Below are positions 42,788-52,316 of a DNA stretch of 64,000 nucleotides, in pieces (the first letter of the stretch is position 1; every line of letters begins with the position of its first letter). The position numbers and the translations under genes were made by a program. The notes under the pieces were generated by a model. It did not search any database and was not told where the DNA came from. It was given only the letters and a program-made list of their open reading frames with translations. This DNA is from Paenibacillus azoreducens. GTDB lineage: Bacteria > Bacillota > Bacilli > Paenibacillales > Paenibacillaceae. The DNA lies in the NCBI RefSeq assembly GCF_021654775.1, contig NZ_AP025343.1, positions 4,617,501 through 4,681,500 of the forward strand. Reading direction: 5' to 3'.

Positions 42788-44575
42788 TTACTTGTATAGC
42801 GGCCCAAAATTTTGGCATGCCCGGTAATCCGCGCCCTCAGGATCATTTGTGCCAAACATGCCCCATGCTCGCGGACGGAAAATTTGATCCGCATTGACGT
42901 TATGCATGCTGACAGGAATCCGGAGAATAGACGCCAATGTGATCAAATCTGCGCCGATATGCCCGTAACAGATGGCACCATGATTTGCGCCCCAGTTATC
43001 CATCACGGAATATACATCCTTGAATGCTCCTTCTCCGGTCAGGTTTGGCGCGAACCAGGTCGTAGGCCATGTAGGATCGGTACGTTGATCCAGCTTGTCA
43101 TGCACTTCCTCCGGCAAATCCACGGTGTAACCTTCGGCGATTTGCAGAACCGGCCCAAGCCCTTTCACCAGATTAAGGCGAGACATCGTAACAGGCATGC
43201 CGCCGCGGGTCAGGAAGTCGGAGGAGAAGCCGCCGCCGCGGAAATATTCCACTGCCGCCGGACGCCAGGAGGTTGCTTTCAGGCAGTTGTTTTTGTCTTC
43301 CTCGGTAATTTCCCAGAACGGTTTTAAGACTGGCTCTCCGTCTCTCATCTGTTCACCGGTGCCGTCAAGCGCCGCAGGACCGGAGTTGATAAGATGCAGC
43401 AGCCCGTTTTGCGCAATCCCTGTCAGTTCATGCCCCGTCACCCGTTTCACGGCATCCGGACTCCAATATGTACGGACATCGGCAAAAATTTGAGCCGTAT
43501 GGGTAAGCAGATTACCGAACAGCATCGATACGCCATTCAGGCTGTCATTTTCCGTTGCCACCAGATAAGGGGCGCGGATGCCGTTCCAATCGAAAGAAGA
43601 GTTCAGGATCGCTTCATGGAAGTCGCCATTCGGGAAATGATCCGTCCATTGGCGTTGTCCCTGGAAGCCTGAAACGATCGCATGATGTCCCATCGCTTCT
43701 TCCGCAAAGCCAAGTTCCGCAAGCCGCGGGTTACCTACCATCAGATCGCGGACGATTTGCGTCATTTTAACGACCATTTCCCAGTCCTTGTCTTTTTTCT
43801 CGCGCGAGGTTTGAATATGTGCCGGGTTGTTGTCCGGTCCTTCCTTGCAGTTTTCCTTCACCCAGGCCAAAGCCAGCTTATATTCTTCCGGATCATAAAT
43901 TTCCTCTTCCACCCGCCGGGTAATTTCCGACATATCCACATATTCATTGCGCATGCCCAAATATTCCTGGAAGAAATCCGGATCGATCATCGAACCTGCA
44001 ATTCCCATCGATACCGAACCGATCGCAAGATACGATTTGCCTTTCATGAGCGCTGCCGCCATGCCTGCTCTGGCAAAACGGAGCAATTTCTCCTGCACAT
44101 CTTCTGGAATGGATGGATCATTCAAATCCTGCACGTCTCTGCCATAGATTCCGAATGCCGGCAGCCCCTTCTGCGCATGGGCGGACAAGACGGCGGCCAA
44201 ATATACCGCCCCCGGTCTTTCCGTACCGTTGAAGCCCCATATCGCTTTCGGTACCGCAGGGTCCATATCCATCGTTTCCGTCCCATAACACCAGCAAGGC
44301 GTCACCGTAATCGATACCCCTACCCCTGCTTTTGCGAATTTATCCGCACAGGCAGCAGCCTCGGCAACACCGCCGATGCAGGTATCCGCAATAACGCATT
44401 CCACTGGCGAGCCGTCCGGATAGCGAAGATTTTCGCTTAATAAAGAAGACACGGCCTTAGCCAGATTCATCGTCATATCTTCAAGAGATTCGCGAACGCC
44501 TTTTCTTCTTCCGTCAATAGTAGGTCGTATACCGATTTTGGGAAAATCCTGTTTCCATCTTGCATCTTTGGTCAT
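42788..44575 (-). CDS. fucI: L-fucose isomerase
   Basis: A 595-residue enzyme of the FucI family, the length of characterised L-fucose isomerases (about 590). It converts L-fucose to L-fuculose (also D-arabinose to D-ribulose) with a Mn ion. Recognisable parts are the N-terminal [20 protein letters not shown], the [16 protein letters not shown] segment near 345-360 bearing active-site residues, and the [18 protein letters not shown] region near the C-terminus. ATG 44575 follows GAGGAGGAAG. First gene of the operon; a repressor operator lies 55 bases upstream of its start. Confidence 0.95.
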   Translation of the reverse strand: MTKDARWKQDFPKIGIRPTIDGRRKGVRESLEDMTMNLAKAVSSLLSENLRYPDGSPVECVIADTCIGGVAEAAACADKFAKAGVGVSITVTPCWCYGTETMDMDPAVPKAIWGFNGTERPGAVYLAAVLSAHAQKGLPAFGIYGRDVQDLNDPSIPEDVQEKLLRFARAGMAAALMKGKSYLAIGSVSMGIAGSMIDPDFFQEYLGMRNEYVDMSEITRRVEEEIYDPEEYKLALAWVKENCKEGPDNNPAHIQTSREKKDKDWEMVVKMTQIVRDLMVGNPRLAELGFAEEAMGHHAIVSGFQGQRQWTDHFPNGDFHEAILNSSFDWNGIRAPYLVATENDSLNGVSMLFGNLLTHTAQIFADVRTYWSPDAVKRVTGHELTGIAQNGLLHLINSGPAALDGTGEQMRDGEPVLKPFWEITEEDKNNCLKATSWRPAAVEYFRGGGFSSDFLTRGGMPVTMSRLNLVKGLGPVLQIAEGYTVDLPEEVHDKLDQRTDPTWPTTWFAPNLTGEGAFKDVYSVMDNWGANHGAICYGHIGADLITLASILRIPVSMHNVNADQIFRPRAWGMFGTNDPEGADYRACQNFGPLYK

Positions 44576-44629
44576 CGTTTCTTCCTCCTCATGAAAAAAT
44601 AAAAATGTTAAACATGGCTTTTACAACAT

Positions 44630-44647
44630 AGGGTTACCGATAACCCT
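44630..44647 (-). promoter_or_regulatory. Operator O1 of the fuc operon
   Basis: AGGGTTACCGATAACCCT, inverted repeat AGGGTTA/TAACCCT around CCGA. Located 55-72 bases before fucI. Matches the second site at 44779-44796 in GGTTA-CGATAAC, indicating a shared LacI-type repressor. Confidence 0.8.
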
Positions 44648-44778
44648 AATACAAAAAAATAAACAGCTATTCCGCTTTACATGAACAATATGACCAACAA
44701 AATAAATTCCATAAGACACGTATAAAACGAAAGCTGCATAGTATTGTTATTTTCATTTTGCAAAACCTTTGTACAAAT

Positions 44779-44796
44779 AAGGTTATCGATAACTCT
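44779..44796 (+). promoter_or_regulatory. Operator O2 in the fuc/LacI intergenic region
   Basis: AAGGTTATCGATAACTCT contains the perfect 12-bp palindrome GTTATCGATAAC. It lies about 107 bases before the repressor start, in the divergent promoter region, consistent with autorepression. Confidence 0.8.
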
Positions 44797-44902
44797 AAAA
44801 TATCAATGAAAGCGGTTGCTGTCAATCCGTTTTTTTTCGTGATGAGGATTTCGCCAAAATCCTGTAGAATGGGTAACAGTACATACAAGAAGGGGCTTAC
44901 GT

Positions 44903-45913
44903 ATGGTAACGATATACGATATTGCACAAAAGGCCAACGTCTCCGCCATGACGGTTTCGAAGGTCATCAACAATACGGGACGAATCAGCGAACAGACGCG
45001 CAAACGCGTCAAAAAAGTCATGGAGGATCTGAACTATATCCCGAACTCCAATGCGCGCAGCCTGGTGCTGCAGCAAACGCAGATTCTGTCTCTGCTGATC
45101 ACGGATATCACAAATCCGTTCTATACCAGCCTTGCCCGCGGTGCGGAAGACAGCGCCAAAAAGCTGGGCTACCGGCTTCTGTTCGGCAACAGCGATGAAG
45201 ATTACATCAAGGAGCAGGATTATGTGGACATGATTCTATCGACCCGCGTGGACGGCGTATTGTTTGCTCCGGCGGGAGACGGCTCGCTGAAAAATCTCGA
45301 GAAGCTGCGCGCACATAACATCCCTTTTGTTATTTTGGACAGAGCCGTGCCTGGCATTGAATCCGATATTGTTTCAGGAGACAGCCGTCAGGGAGCCCGC
45401 AATCTCGTCGATTATTTGGTAAGTCTCGGCCATCGCCGCATTGCGCTGGTCAACGGCTCGCTGGATGTGTCCACCGCCCGCTTGCGTTATGAGGGTTACG
45501 CCGAAGCGCTTCAGCTTCAAGGCATCGCACTGGATGAAGATCTGGTTATTCATAAAAGCTACCGCGAATATAAAGATGAGGATCAGCTCGCCCGGTTATT
45601 GGACCTTCCGGCTCCGCCGACCGCTATTTTTGCGGCGAACAACTTTTTGGCTGTGGGAGTCATCGGTGCACTGCGAAAACGGGGAATTCGCGTTCCGGAG
45701 GATATGTCGGTCGTGTGCTTTGATGATCTTGACTTGTCGTCGGCGCTCGATCCTTTTCTGACGGTTGCAGCCCAGCCATCATACCAGTTTGGGGCCATGG
45801 GAATTCAGCTGCTGGTTGAGCGCATTCAGGGCAGCGCCGTCCCCGAAGCCAGAAAAGTAGTTTTGCCCTCGGAGCTTATCATCCGTTCATCAGCCAAGAC
45901 AATCGGCGAATAA
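44903..45913 (+). CDS. LacI-family transcriptional repressor of the fuc operon
   Basis: A 336-residue LacI-family protein. The N-terminal helix-turn-helix (TIYDIAQKANVSAMTVSKVIN, in part) is followed by the hinge helix (PNSNARSL) and a periplasmic-binding-protein-like ligand core with the standard DRAVPGIESDIV, GHRRIALVNG and RVPEDMSVVCFDDL stretches. Divergently transcribed from fucI with two near-identical palindromes between them, so it almost certainly controls the operon and itself; the inducer is probably a fucose-pathway sugar or sugar phosphate. ATG 44903 has AAGGGG upstream. It ends 41 bases before ktrB. Confidence 0.93.
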   Translation: MVTIYDIAQKANVSAMTVSKVINNTGRISEQTRKRVKKVMEDLNYIPNSNARSLVLQQTQILSLLITDITNPFYTSLARGAEDSAKKLGYRLLFGNSDEDYIKEQDYVDMILSTRVDGVLFAPAGDGSLKNLEKLRAHNIPFVILDRAVPGIESDIVSGDSRQGARNLVDYLVSLGHRRIALVNGSLDVSTARLRYEGYAEALQLQGIALDEDLVIHKSYREYKDEDQLARLLDLPAPPTAIFAANNFLAVGVIGALRKRGIRVPEDMSVVCFDDLDLSSALDPFLTVAAQPSYQFGAMGIQLLVERIQGSAVPEARKVVLPSELIIRSSAKTIGE

Positions 45914-45954
45914 TTGGGTACAATAGGAAGACTGCAGTGTAAAGAAGGTGACAA

Positions 45955-47325
45955 ATGATTATCTTAAAATCCAAAAAAATATCTAAAAATCTGTTAACTC
46001 CGGCCAAAACGCTGGTGATCGGTTTCCTGTTCATGATTACGCTGGGAACGATTCTGCTGTCTTTGCCTATTGCATCTGCCAACGGGGTACGGATTCCGTT
46101 TCTGAATGCCTTATTTTCGGCCACTTCCGCCACTTGCGTAACCGGACTGGCTGTTATTGATACCGGAACCCAATTTTCCTTGTTTGGCCAAATCGTCATG
46201 ATTGTCCTGGTTCAGGTCGGAGGCATCGGCTTTATGACCATGGCTACCATCATCGCGCTGGCGCTGAACAAGCGAATATCCTTGCGTGAACGCTTAATCC
46301 TGCAGGAAGCCCTCAATCATGGCACAATTAACGGTGTGGTACGCCTCGTGAAAAAGGTCATTCTGTATTCCCTGCTGGTGGAATTGGCGGGTGCGCTGCT
46401 GCTGGGGCTTCATTTTTTCTTTATGCAGAATCTATCGCTGGGACGAGCATTATACTTTGGCATTTTTCACAGCATTTCTCTGTTCAACAATGCCGGTTTC
46501 GATCTGATGGGAACCGTAAACGGCCCCTTTAGCGGCCTGGCTCCTTTCGTTGCCGATCCATTTATCAACATGATCACGATGGTGCTTGTATTCCTCGGCG
46601 GAGTCGGTTTTATCGTGCTGTCGGATCTCATCGAATTTCCGAACACGCGTAAAATTTCACTGCACAGCAAGGTGGTTCTGACTGCGACTACGATTCTGAT
46701 CGTCGTAGGCACCGTGGCTATTTTCGCCATGGAATTCAACAATCCGTATACACTAAAACCACTGCATGCAGGCGGCAAATTTCTCGCCTCCATGTTTCAA
46801 TCCGTAACAACCCGCTCCGGCGGCGTCTCGACGCTTGATATCGGAGCATTTCATGAATCGACGCAGTTTTTGCTCATCTTATTGATGTTTACCGGGGCGG
46901 CTCCAGGATCAACTGGCGGCGGCATAAAAATTACGACATTTGTCCTTCTGCTCGGTGCCGTGCATGCCATGATCCGAGGACGGAATGATGTGATCTTGTT
47001 CCGGAAAAGAATCGCGAAGGACGTCGTGTATAAAGCAATCACGCTGACATTATTGTCCATATTGCTTGTCATCGTGTTCTCCATGCTTTTATCCATTACG
47101 GAGCACCAGGATTTCTTAACCATATTGTTTGAGTCCACCTCGGCTTTTGGAACGACCGGGCTGTCAATGGGATTGACGTCTCAACTCACGCCGCTTGGCA
47201 AGGTATGGATCATATGCTTGATGTTCTTTGGCCGGATTGGCCCGTTAACCTTGATTTATGCCTTGACCCGGCTGCGGAAAAATGAACCTTTCAATTATCC
47301 GGAAGGCCGAATTATTATCGGTTAG
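45955..47325 (+). CDS. ktrB: Potassium channel subunit, KtrB/KtrD type
   Basis: A 456-residue TrkH/KtrB-family membrane protein. Four pore loops with the family filter glycines are visible: SATCVTGLAV, LFNNAGFDLM, TRSGGVSTL and AFGTTGLSMG. A flexible Gly-rich stretch (GAAPGSTGGGIKI) forms the intramembrane gate loop. It needs a cytosolic KtrA/KtrC RCK subunit, which is not encoded here, as usual for KtrD-type loci. Na-dependent potassium uptake at the cell membrane, often controlled by c-di-AMP through the RCK subunit. ATG 45955 follows AAGAAGGTGAC. No c-di-AMP riboswitch fits the 41-base gap upstream. Confidence 0.93.
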   Translation: MIILKSKKISKNLLTPAKTLVIGFLFMITLGTILLSLPIASANGVRIPFLNALFSATSATCVTGLAVIDTGTQFSLFGQIVMIVLVQVGGIGFMTMATIIALALNKRISLRERLILQEALNHGTINGVVRLVKKVILYSLLVELAGALLLGLHFFFMQNLSLGRALYFGIFHSISLFNNAGFDLMGTVNGPFSGLAPFVADPFINMITMVLVFLGGVGFIVLSDLIEFPNTRKISLHSKVVLTATTILIVVGTVAIFAMEFNNPYTLKPLHAGGKFLASMFQSVTTRSGGVSTLDIGAFHESTQFLLILLMFTGAAPGSTGGGIKITTFVLLLGAVHAMIRGRNDVILFRKRIAKDVVYKAITLTLLSILLVIVFSMLLSITEHQDFLTILFESTSAFGTTGLSMGLTSQLTPLGKVWIICLMFFGRIGPLTLIYALTRLRKNEPFNYPEGRIIIG

Positions 47326-47385
47326 TGCTCTAACTATTATTCGAAAAACTGCAGCATAAATCTCGATAGAGAAACCTCATCTACT

Positions 47386-47425
47386 AAAAAGCCCGCCTCA
47401 CCGCTGACGGAAGGACGGGCTTTTT
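47386..47425. terminator. Rho-independent terminator after ktrB
   Basis: AAAAAGCCCGCC and GGACGGGCTTTTT form a strong stem with Ts on both sides; it ends the ktrB transcript. Confidence 0.9.
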
Positions 47426-47434
47426 GAAATTTTT

Positions 47435-47517
47435 ATTATAAATGGTAACCTTAAACCGACAAACGGTCGTGCTGAATTATAAATGGTAACATTAAACGAA
47501 CAAGCGGTCCGTGCTGA
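47435..47517. repeat. Tandem duplication of a 41-bp unit
   Basis: ATTATAAATGGTAACCTT...GCTGA (47435-47475) is followed immediately by a second copy (47476-47517) with a few changes. Located just behind the ktrB terminator; non-coding. Confidence 0.8.
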
Positions 47518-47604
47518 AACTGGCATCCAATATACGCATGGCATCTTCATTGGTCTTCCTCTGATGCCACTCCTGATGAGAAAAGGCCAGTTTATGTAGG
47601 AAGT

Positions 47605-47790
47605 TGCAATAGTGCATCTTTTTGCTTGATTTTAGATTACTTCATCGAAATAAATGCAAAAATACATCTTTTCCCTACATTTCCTTCTACAAATGAATAT
47701 TCTCCATCAAAAGCCTGCACTTTTGCAGGTTTTTGGCTTCAGTAAATGATTTTCACCCATAAAAACTGCACTTTCGCATCTTTTTCCTTC
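47605..47790. repeat. Degenerate ~50-bp periodic array with TGCA-6 bp-CATCTTTT units
   Basis: Units start at 47605, 47655, 47716 and 47767. Three share TGCA, six variable bases, CATCTTTT; the one at 47716 has become a CCTGCACTTTTGCAGG hairpin followed by Ts (47714-47734), which could terminate plus-strand transcripts. The remaining sequence from 47518 to 47965 holds no recognisable gene. Confidence 0.5.
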
Positions 47791-47965
47791 TCAGACTGAA
47801 ACGGCTGCCATATTTCTCATTCTTAGAATAAAACCGGCTGCCTGTAATCCAATTTTAGCGGTTTCCGGTTCTATCTACTCCATTTCACAGATCTTCAGCC
47901 AGGAGCAGGAAAAGCATCAAAAAATGCGATATACGAACATCTGCATCTTCATCTGCCCCTGCATC

Positions 47966-48643
47966 TCATTCCTTCCAGAGCTTGGTGAATAATCCCGGTT
48001 TCCGGCCTACTAGCCCTTTTTCCAATGCGTACCGCGTCAATTGCACCCGGTTTTCCAAATGAAGTTTTTGCAGTATGTTTTTCAGGTGATTTTTCACTGT
48101 TTGATCCGATATATGCAGTTGCGCCGCGATTTCTTTGTTCGTTAGTCCGGAGGCGACCCAGTTCAGGATTTCACGCTCCCTATTGGTTAGCGTTTCATGA
48201 TGTTCGGGACTTTTCATTGTCAGCGGAAATTCGCGCAGAATTTGCGTAGCCAGCTCGCGGCTCAGCGGGGCTTCGTCACTCATGATGGCCTGCAAGTATT
48301 CAATCCAGGTGGACGGGGATAGATTTTTCAATAAATAACCCTGCGCTCCCTGCTTCAACGCTTCAAACAGATGTGAGGCATCGTCCGATACGGTTATGAT
48401 CACGATTTTGACATATGGGAACTGAAGCTTGATTTGCCTGGTTGCCTCCAGACCGCCGATCCCCTGCATCTGAATATCCATCAAAATAAGATCAGGCATC
48501 AGCCTTTCCGTCATCGCAATCGCCTCTTCGCCGCTTGTAGCCAGTCCGACGACCTCAAACGAATGATCCGCAGATAAAATATCAACCACCGCTTCGCGTG
48601 CATGGGCGGAATCATCCGCGATCAGTACCCGAAATATGCTCAT
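47966..48643 (-). CDS. NarL/FixJ-family response regulator
   Basis: A 225-residue regulator. Receiver with phosphoacceptor Asp56 (LILMDIQMQG) and conserved Lys in LLKNLSP; LuxR-type helix-turn-helix at 150-215 (LTNREREILNWVASGLTNKEIAAQLHISDQTVKNHL, in part). Start at ATG 48643, overlapping the kinase stop in an ATGA, with GGGAAGG upstream. It resembles LiaR/YxjL-type regulators that respond to the envelope. No target gene is adjacent, so its regulon is unknown. Confidence 0.9.
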   Translation of the reverse strand: MSIFRVLIADDSAHAREAVVDILSADHSFEVVGLATSGEEAIAMTERLMPDLILMDIQMQGIGGLEATRQIKLQFPYVKIVIITVSDDASHLFEALKQGAQGYLLKNLSPSTWIEYLQAIMSDEAPLSRELATQILREFPLTMKSPEHHETLTNREREILNWVASGLTNKEIAAQLHISDQTVKNHLKNILQKLHLENRVQLTRYALEKGLVGRKPGLFTKLWKE

Positions 48644-49476
48644 GTTAACACCTTCCCTTTCCGGATTTCTACTCTGCTCCCCTTCGGCAAAGAGATAAAC
48701 TCCATCTGCCACTTCAGTTCCATTGCCCGTTCCTTCATGATCCGCAGCCCATACCTGTCTTTCATTTGAAAAGGGTCCTGTTTAGCCCCTCTTCCGTTAT
48801 CGTCAATGCGCACAATCCATGAATGCTCATCCCCACTGCCTGTTACGACAACCAGGTCGGCGTGAGCATGTTTTTGAGTATTTAGCAGCGCTTCGCGGAT
48901 GCATGCCAGCAGTTCCACCTTTTCCTTGGCGGTGAAGGATGAATCCGGAATGCTCCAATGAATGGCCGGACAGATAAAAGCCTCCTGTGCCGCATGTTCG
49001 ATTCGCGATCGCATGGAATCCTCATATTCCCTCTCATCTGTTTGAGTCGGGAAGCGCAGGTTGGCGATGGCTTGTCTCACATAACGGTTAACCTCATGCA
49101 CAAGTTTCCGCATCTCTTCGAAATCGGAGCGTTCTTGGGATTCTTTCTGCCGTAGCTCCGCACGGTCCATTTTCACTGACAAAAGAAAAAGCGACTGCGC
49201 TATCCCGTCGTGTAACTCCCTTGCAAGCAAATCTCTGGCTGCTAATGCCGCATTTTCCGCCCTTTCTTTATTCAGCTCCTCCTGCACCTGCTCTAACCGC
49301 ATAAATAACTGGTTGAGCAGCGTCATGCTGATCAAAAATACGAACACAGGGGTGAGAAAATTTCCCGCTTCCATCGATAAATAAGGCATCAACAGCGTAT
49401 GGCGCACATATTCCCACAGCCCTACCGTTAAGGTCGGGACAATCAAGATCATCCATTTAATTTGCTTATAAGACAT
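48640..49476 (-). CDS. NarL-type sensor histidine kinase
   Basis: A 278-residue kinase with two N-terminal hydrophobic segments (about 8-25 and 38-55) and almost no external loop. A coiled coil (QVQEELNKERAENAALA) leads to the HisKA_3 domain with His89 in RELHDGIAQSLF, and a HATPase domain with REALLNTQKHAHA and DDNGRG. The G2 box is short, as in LiaS/DesK-type kinases. ATG 49476 has GGGGAGGG upstream. It forms an operon with the regulator downstream. Intramembrane sensing of envelope or membrane change is a family-based inference. Confidence 0.9.
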   Translation of the reverse strand: MSYKQIKWMILIVPTLTVGLWEYVRHTLLMPYLSMEAGNFLTPVFVFLISMTLLNQLFMRLEQVQEELNKERAENAALAARDLLARELHDGIAQSLFLLSVKMDRAELRQKESQERSDFEEMRKLVHEVNRYVRQAIANLRFPTQTDEREYEDSMRSRIEHAAQEAFICPAIHWSIPDSSFTAKEKVELLACIREALLNTQKHAHADLVVVTGSGDEHSWIVRIDDNGRGAKQDPFQMKDRYGLRIMKERAMELKWQMEFISLPKGSRVEIRKGKVLT

Positions 49477-49530
49477 AGCGCCCTCCCCAAAATGGCTTTA
49501 ATTCCAACATTGTAGCATGAAGCGAAGCGG

Positions 49531-49737
49531 AAAATAACCCCACAAAGGGTATCGGAAAGAAGTAAGGGCGACTCTCAAAGAGGGGCGCTTTTGCGGAGCA
49601 AAAGTACTGAGTGACGTGTGGCCTTCGAAGCTTATTCCGATTACTTTGCGGGGACCCCAATAAATAACCCCACAAAGTGACGTGTGGTCTTCGAAGCTTA
49701 CTCCGATTACTTTGCGGGGACCCCAATAAATAACCCC
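49531..49737. repeat. Dispersed hairpin repeat, long form plus short form
   Basis: A long unit (about 49531-49658) nearly identical to the one at 5173-5300, including the GGGCG...AGGGGCGC inner part and TTTTGCGGAGCAAAAGTAC, is followed by a short unit (about 49662-49724) and a residual ATAACCCC start at 49729. Upstream of the NarL-type kinase gene and of the deacetylase gene. Confidence 0.85.
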
Positions 49738-49900
49738 AAATTATGCTTTGGTTCTGTAAAGTATTTAAACTTGCTGATATTAAAAAAAATGCCGCCGCTT
49801 CCCCGCAATGTATGTTTAGGCATCCGCTGTCGCATACTACCAACGGACTTTACGGACGGGCCTATATATGGAATTTCACACTGAAGGAGGGGTCGAAGCC

Positions 49901-50647
49901 ATGCTTGTATATTTTCGCCGCACGCTGTTGATCGCATGCGCCGCCATTTTAGCCATGGAGGTCCTCTCCCCTGCTGCCGCTGCCGCCCCTTCGGGCAATC
50001 GAGGCCGGGAATATTATGAACAGCGCGGAGACGTCATTTGGGAAGTCCCCAATAAAGAAAAAGTGATAGCACTCACCTTTGATGACGGTCCCGATCCGGA
50101 AGAAACGACGCATATTTTGGATCTTCTCAAGCAATATGATGCCAAAGCAACTTTTTTTGTCGTTGGCAAACAAGTCGAGAAACATCCTGAGGTCGCGCGT
50201 AGAGAGGTGGCCGAAGGCCACGAGCTTGGCAATCATACCTATGACCATGCCTATTTCAACCGCGGCAGTTCCGCGGAAACGATCGCCAACCAGCTCAGAC
50301 GAACGCAGGAGGCTATTTTCAAAGCCACGGGAAAAAGATCCTATCTGTTCCGCCCCCCGGGTGGTTTCTACAGCGACCGCATGATTGAAACGTCCAAAAA
50401 AGAAGGATATTTGGTTGTGATGTGGTCCTGGCATCAGGACACACGGGATTGGAACCGTCCCGGAGTAGGCAAAATCGTAAAGAAAGTGCTTGGCAATGCG
50501 CGCAACGGCGATATCGTGCTGATGCATGATCATGTCGAAGGAAAATCGCAAACCATCGATGCACTGAAGAAAATACTGCCGGAGCTGAAAAAGAGAGGAT
50601 TCCGCTTCGTCACCGTTTCCGAGCTTACGCGGTACAATATCCCTTGA
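49901..50647 (+). CDS. Secreted polysaccharide deacetylase (NodB domain)
   Basis: About 248 residues. Start set at ATG 49901 because GAAGGAGGGG precedes it; the upstream frame lacks a signal. A signal peptide (LLIACAAILAMEVLSPAAAAA) sends it outside. The NodB domain has motif 1 TFDDGP (catalytic Asp, metal Asp), motif 2 HTYDH (two metal His), motif 3 RPPGG and a late LMHDH motif. This full set predicts an active metal-dependent deacetylase acting on N-acetylglucosamine of peptidoglycan, as in PdaA/PdaB/YheN-like proteins, or on chitin oligomers. Monocistronic; followed by a strong terminator. Confidence 0.9.
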   Translation: MLVYFRRTLLIACAAILAMEVLSPAAAAAPSGNRGREYYEQRGDVIWEVPNKEKVIALTFDDGPDPEETTHILDLLKQYDAKATFFVVGKQVEKHPEVARREVAEGHELGNHTYDHAYFNRGSSAETIANQLRRTQEAIFKATGKRSYLFRPPGGFYSDRMIETSKKEGYLVVMWSWHQDTRDWNRPGVGKIVKKVLGNARNGDIVLMHDHVEGKSQTIDALKKILPELKKRGFRFVTVSELTRYNIP

Positions 50648-50777
50648 GCGGTAAAAGGCACCCGCAAAGTCAGGAAACCAGCCGAGCTGGTTCCGACTGC
50701 AAACGGATGGCAGACAGACGGCAGACATTTTCTGAAATATCGATATCCTGCTGGTACACTCATTCGCTTAGCTCTAT

Positions 50778-50801
50778 CGGCCCCTTGTGGGGCCGTTTTT
50801 A
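50778..50801 (+). terminator. Rho-independent terminator
   Basis: CGGCCCC, TTGT loop, GGGGCCG, TTTTTATT. It ends the deacetylase transcript 130 bases after its stop. Confidence 0.92.
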
Positions 50802-50936
50802 TTGATCAGGCAAAAGCAAGCAAACAAAATACGCAGAAAACTTCTGAGTCTGCAAGCCCCCGCTACCATACCCTTGATTGCACTGCGTTTTCCAGCCATC
50901 TAATAGGATCAATCCGCCGTCTTCCGGGTTCCAGTT

Positions 50937-52316
50937 TCAGGGTTTCGACCAGTCCAGCGGTATTTTGACCCATACCGGCGGTTCCGGTTTATAACCAGGC
51001 TCATATTCATTAATAAAAACCTTGGCTTTCAAGGAAGATCTTATGTCCAATTTAGGGTATTTCATTTTAAACGCAAACCGATCTTTGGCAATTCGGACAG
51101 GTTCGCTTATGTTGACATGCTCTTTTGAATCCATCAGCACAATCATCGGGTACTGATTCTCCGCATCGCTCGCTTCATAATATAACATCGTACCGTCTTC
51201 GCTATACTCCACCTTCGTAATTAAAACGGTTCCTCCATGCGCTCCTTTTAGGATAATCGGGAATTTGTTCGTCAAAGCAGCTGTTTCTTCATGTTGTACC
51301 AAATGATTCATCCTCATTTTTTTATTGACGGCAATTTCGATATATTCGGGGTAAGGGTTAATTGAAGAAGGAGGGGCAAAGTTATTGATATATTTTCCGT
51401 TGCCTGCCAACCCACCGTTGCTATAAAATAATGTTTGCAAATTATCTCTTATATTAAAAGAAAGGTCGCTTCCTTCTTTTTTATCCTCAGAACGAATAAC
51501 AATCTGTGTCGTTACCGGCGTCATGGTGATGCGCTCCACCGTTCTTTTCTTGCCATCCATCTCAAATACCTTGTTCGGAAAAAAGGTTTTGGTGTGGGGA
51601 TCCGTTTTGGAAACGGATAAAGGTATCGTAACCGACCAATCCCCCTTCACTTGTCCGATCTGGGAGATGTTCATTTGAAGCTGATATCCGTCCAGATACT
51701 GATAGGCATCAATGAGCGTACTGCCGATAAAAGAATGATCATTCAGAATCGTAAACTTATGTGTGCTCATCATATCCGGTTCGGCTCCGATAATAGCAAG
51801 ATTGTAGTAGACGCTCGCATCTTTTTCATTGATTTTTTCTTTGGCATTCAAATACTCCACATCATAGTTCAGCACAATTTGAATTCCGTCATAAAAAATC
51901 TCGTCCACTGTAAAACGAATATTTTGATCCGTCACGGACCGGTTGAGCTTGACCCCCAGATCCTGCTTTTCAATTTGCGAGAGACCATAATGCTCTTTAA
52001 ATTCGCCGTCTTTCAGAAGCATTTTCATAAAAGGAAACTTGGCTAACGCGGCACGGACTTCAGGCGAAGTATAAAAAGCCGTACCTGCCACAATTATTGC
52101 CATGACAAGCCCGCAAGCAGCTATGCCCCATCGTTTTTTGCGCTTGGAACGTACTCCGTTTTGCATGAGAAACTGATGATGCTTGCCCCACACAGCTTGA
52201 AACGTGGTATGAGGAACCAAGTTGCCCAACCGATCCGGCATTTCCTGCGTTTTGCTCCGCAGCAAAGCATCCTGCTGCCTCAAGTTTTCATCTCCATAGA
52301 TCCTATCTCGGTTCAT
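50937..52316 (-). CDS. Anti-sigma factor, DUF4179/DUF5643 type
   Basis: A 459-residue single-pass membrane protein. The N-terminal 65 residues are cytoplasmic and would hold the sigma factor; one membrane helix follows (WGIAACGLVMAIIVAGTAFY), then a large external beta-rich part with the DUF4179 segment (TSPEVRAALAKFPFMKMLL) and a C-terminal DUF5643-like domain. The gene overlaps the ECF sigma gene by 14 bases, the standard layout for a sigma/anti-sigma pair in Paenibacillus. What the external domain senses is unknown. Confidence 0.85.
   Translation of the reverse strand: MNRDRIYGDENLRQQDALLRSKTQEMPDRLGNLVPHTTFQAVWGKHHQFLMQNGVRSKRKKRWGIAACGLVMAIIVAGTAFYTSPEVRAALAKFPFMKMLLKDGEFKEHYGLSQIEKQDLGVKLNRSVTDQNIRFTVDEIFYDGIQIVLNYDVEYLNAKEKINEKDASVYYNLAIIGAEPDMMSTHKFTILNDHSFIGSTLIDAYQYLDGYQLQMNISQIGQVKGDWSVTIPLSVSKTDPHTKTFFPNKVFEMDGKKRTVERITMTPVTTQIVIRSEDKKEGSDLSFNIRDNLQTLFYSNGGLAGNGKYINNFAPPSSINPYPEYIEIAVNKKMRMNHLVQHEETAALTNKFPIILKGAHGGTVLITKVEYSEDGTMLYYEASDAENQYPMIVLMDSKEHVNISEPVRIAKDRFAFKMKYPKLDIRSSLKAKVFINEYEPGYKPEPPVWVKIPLDWSKP

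Noticed and set aside
45914..45954. c-di-AMP (ydaO-type) riboswitch ahead of ktrB
   Set aside because: Only 41 bases separate the genes, too short for the aptamer, and no motif is seen.
49949..50728. Long minus-strand frame opposite the polysaccharide deacetylase
   Set aside because: Antisense to a gene with complete NodB motifs and a signal peptide; composition is that of a reverse reading.
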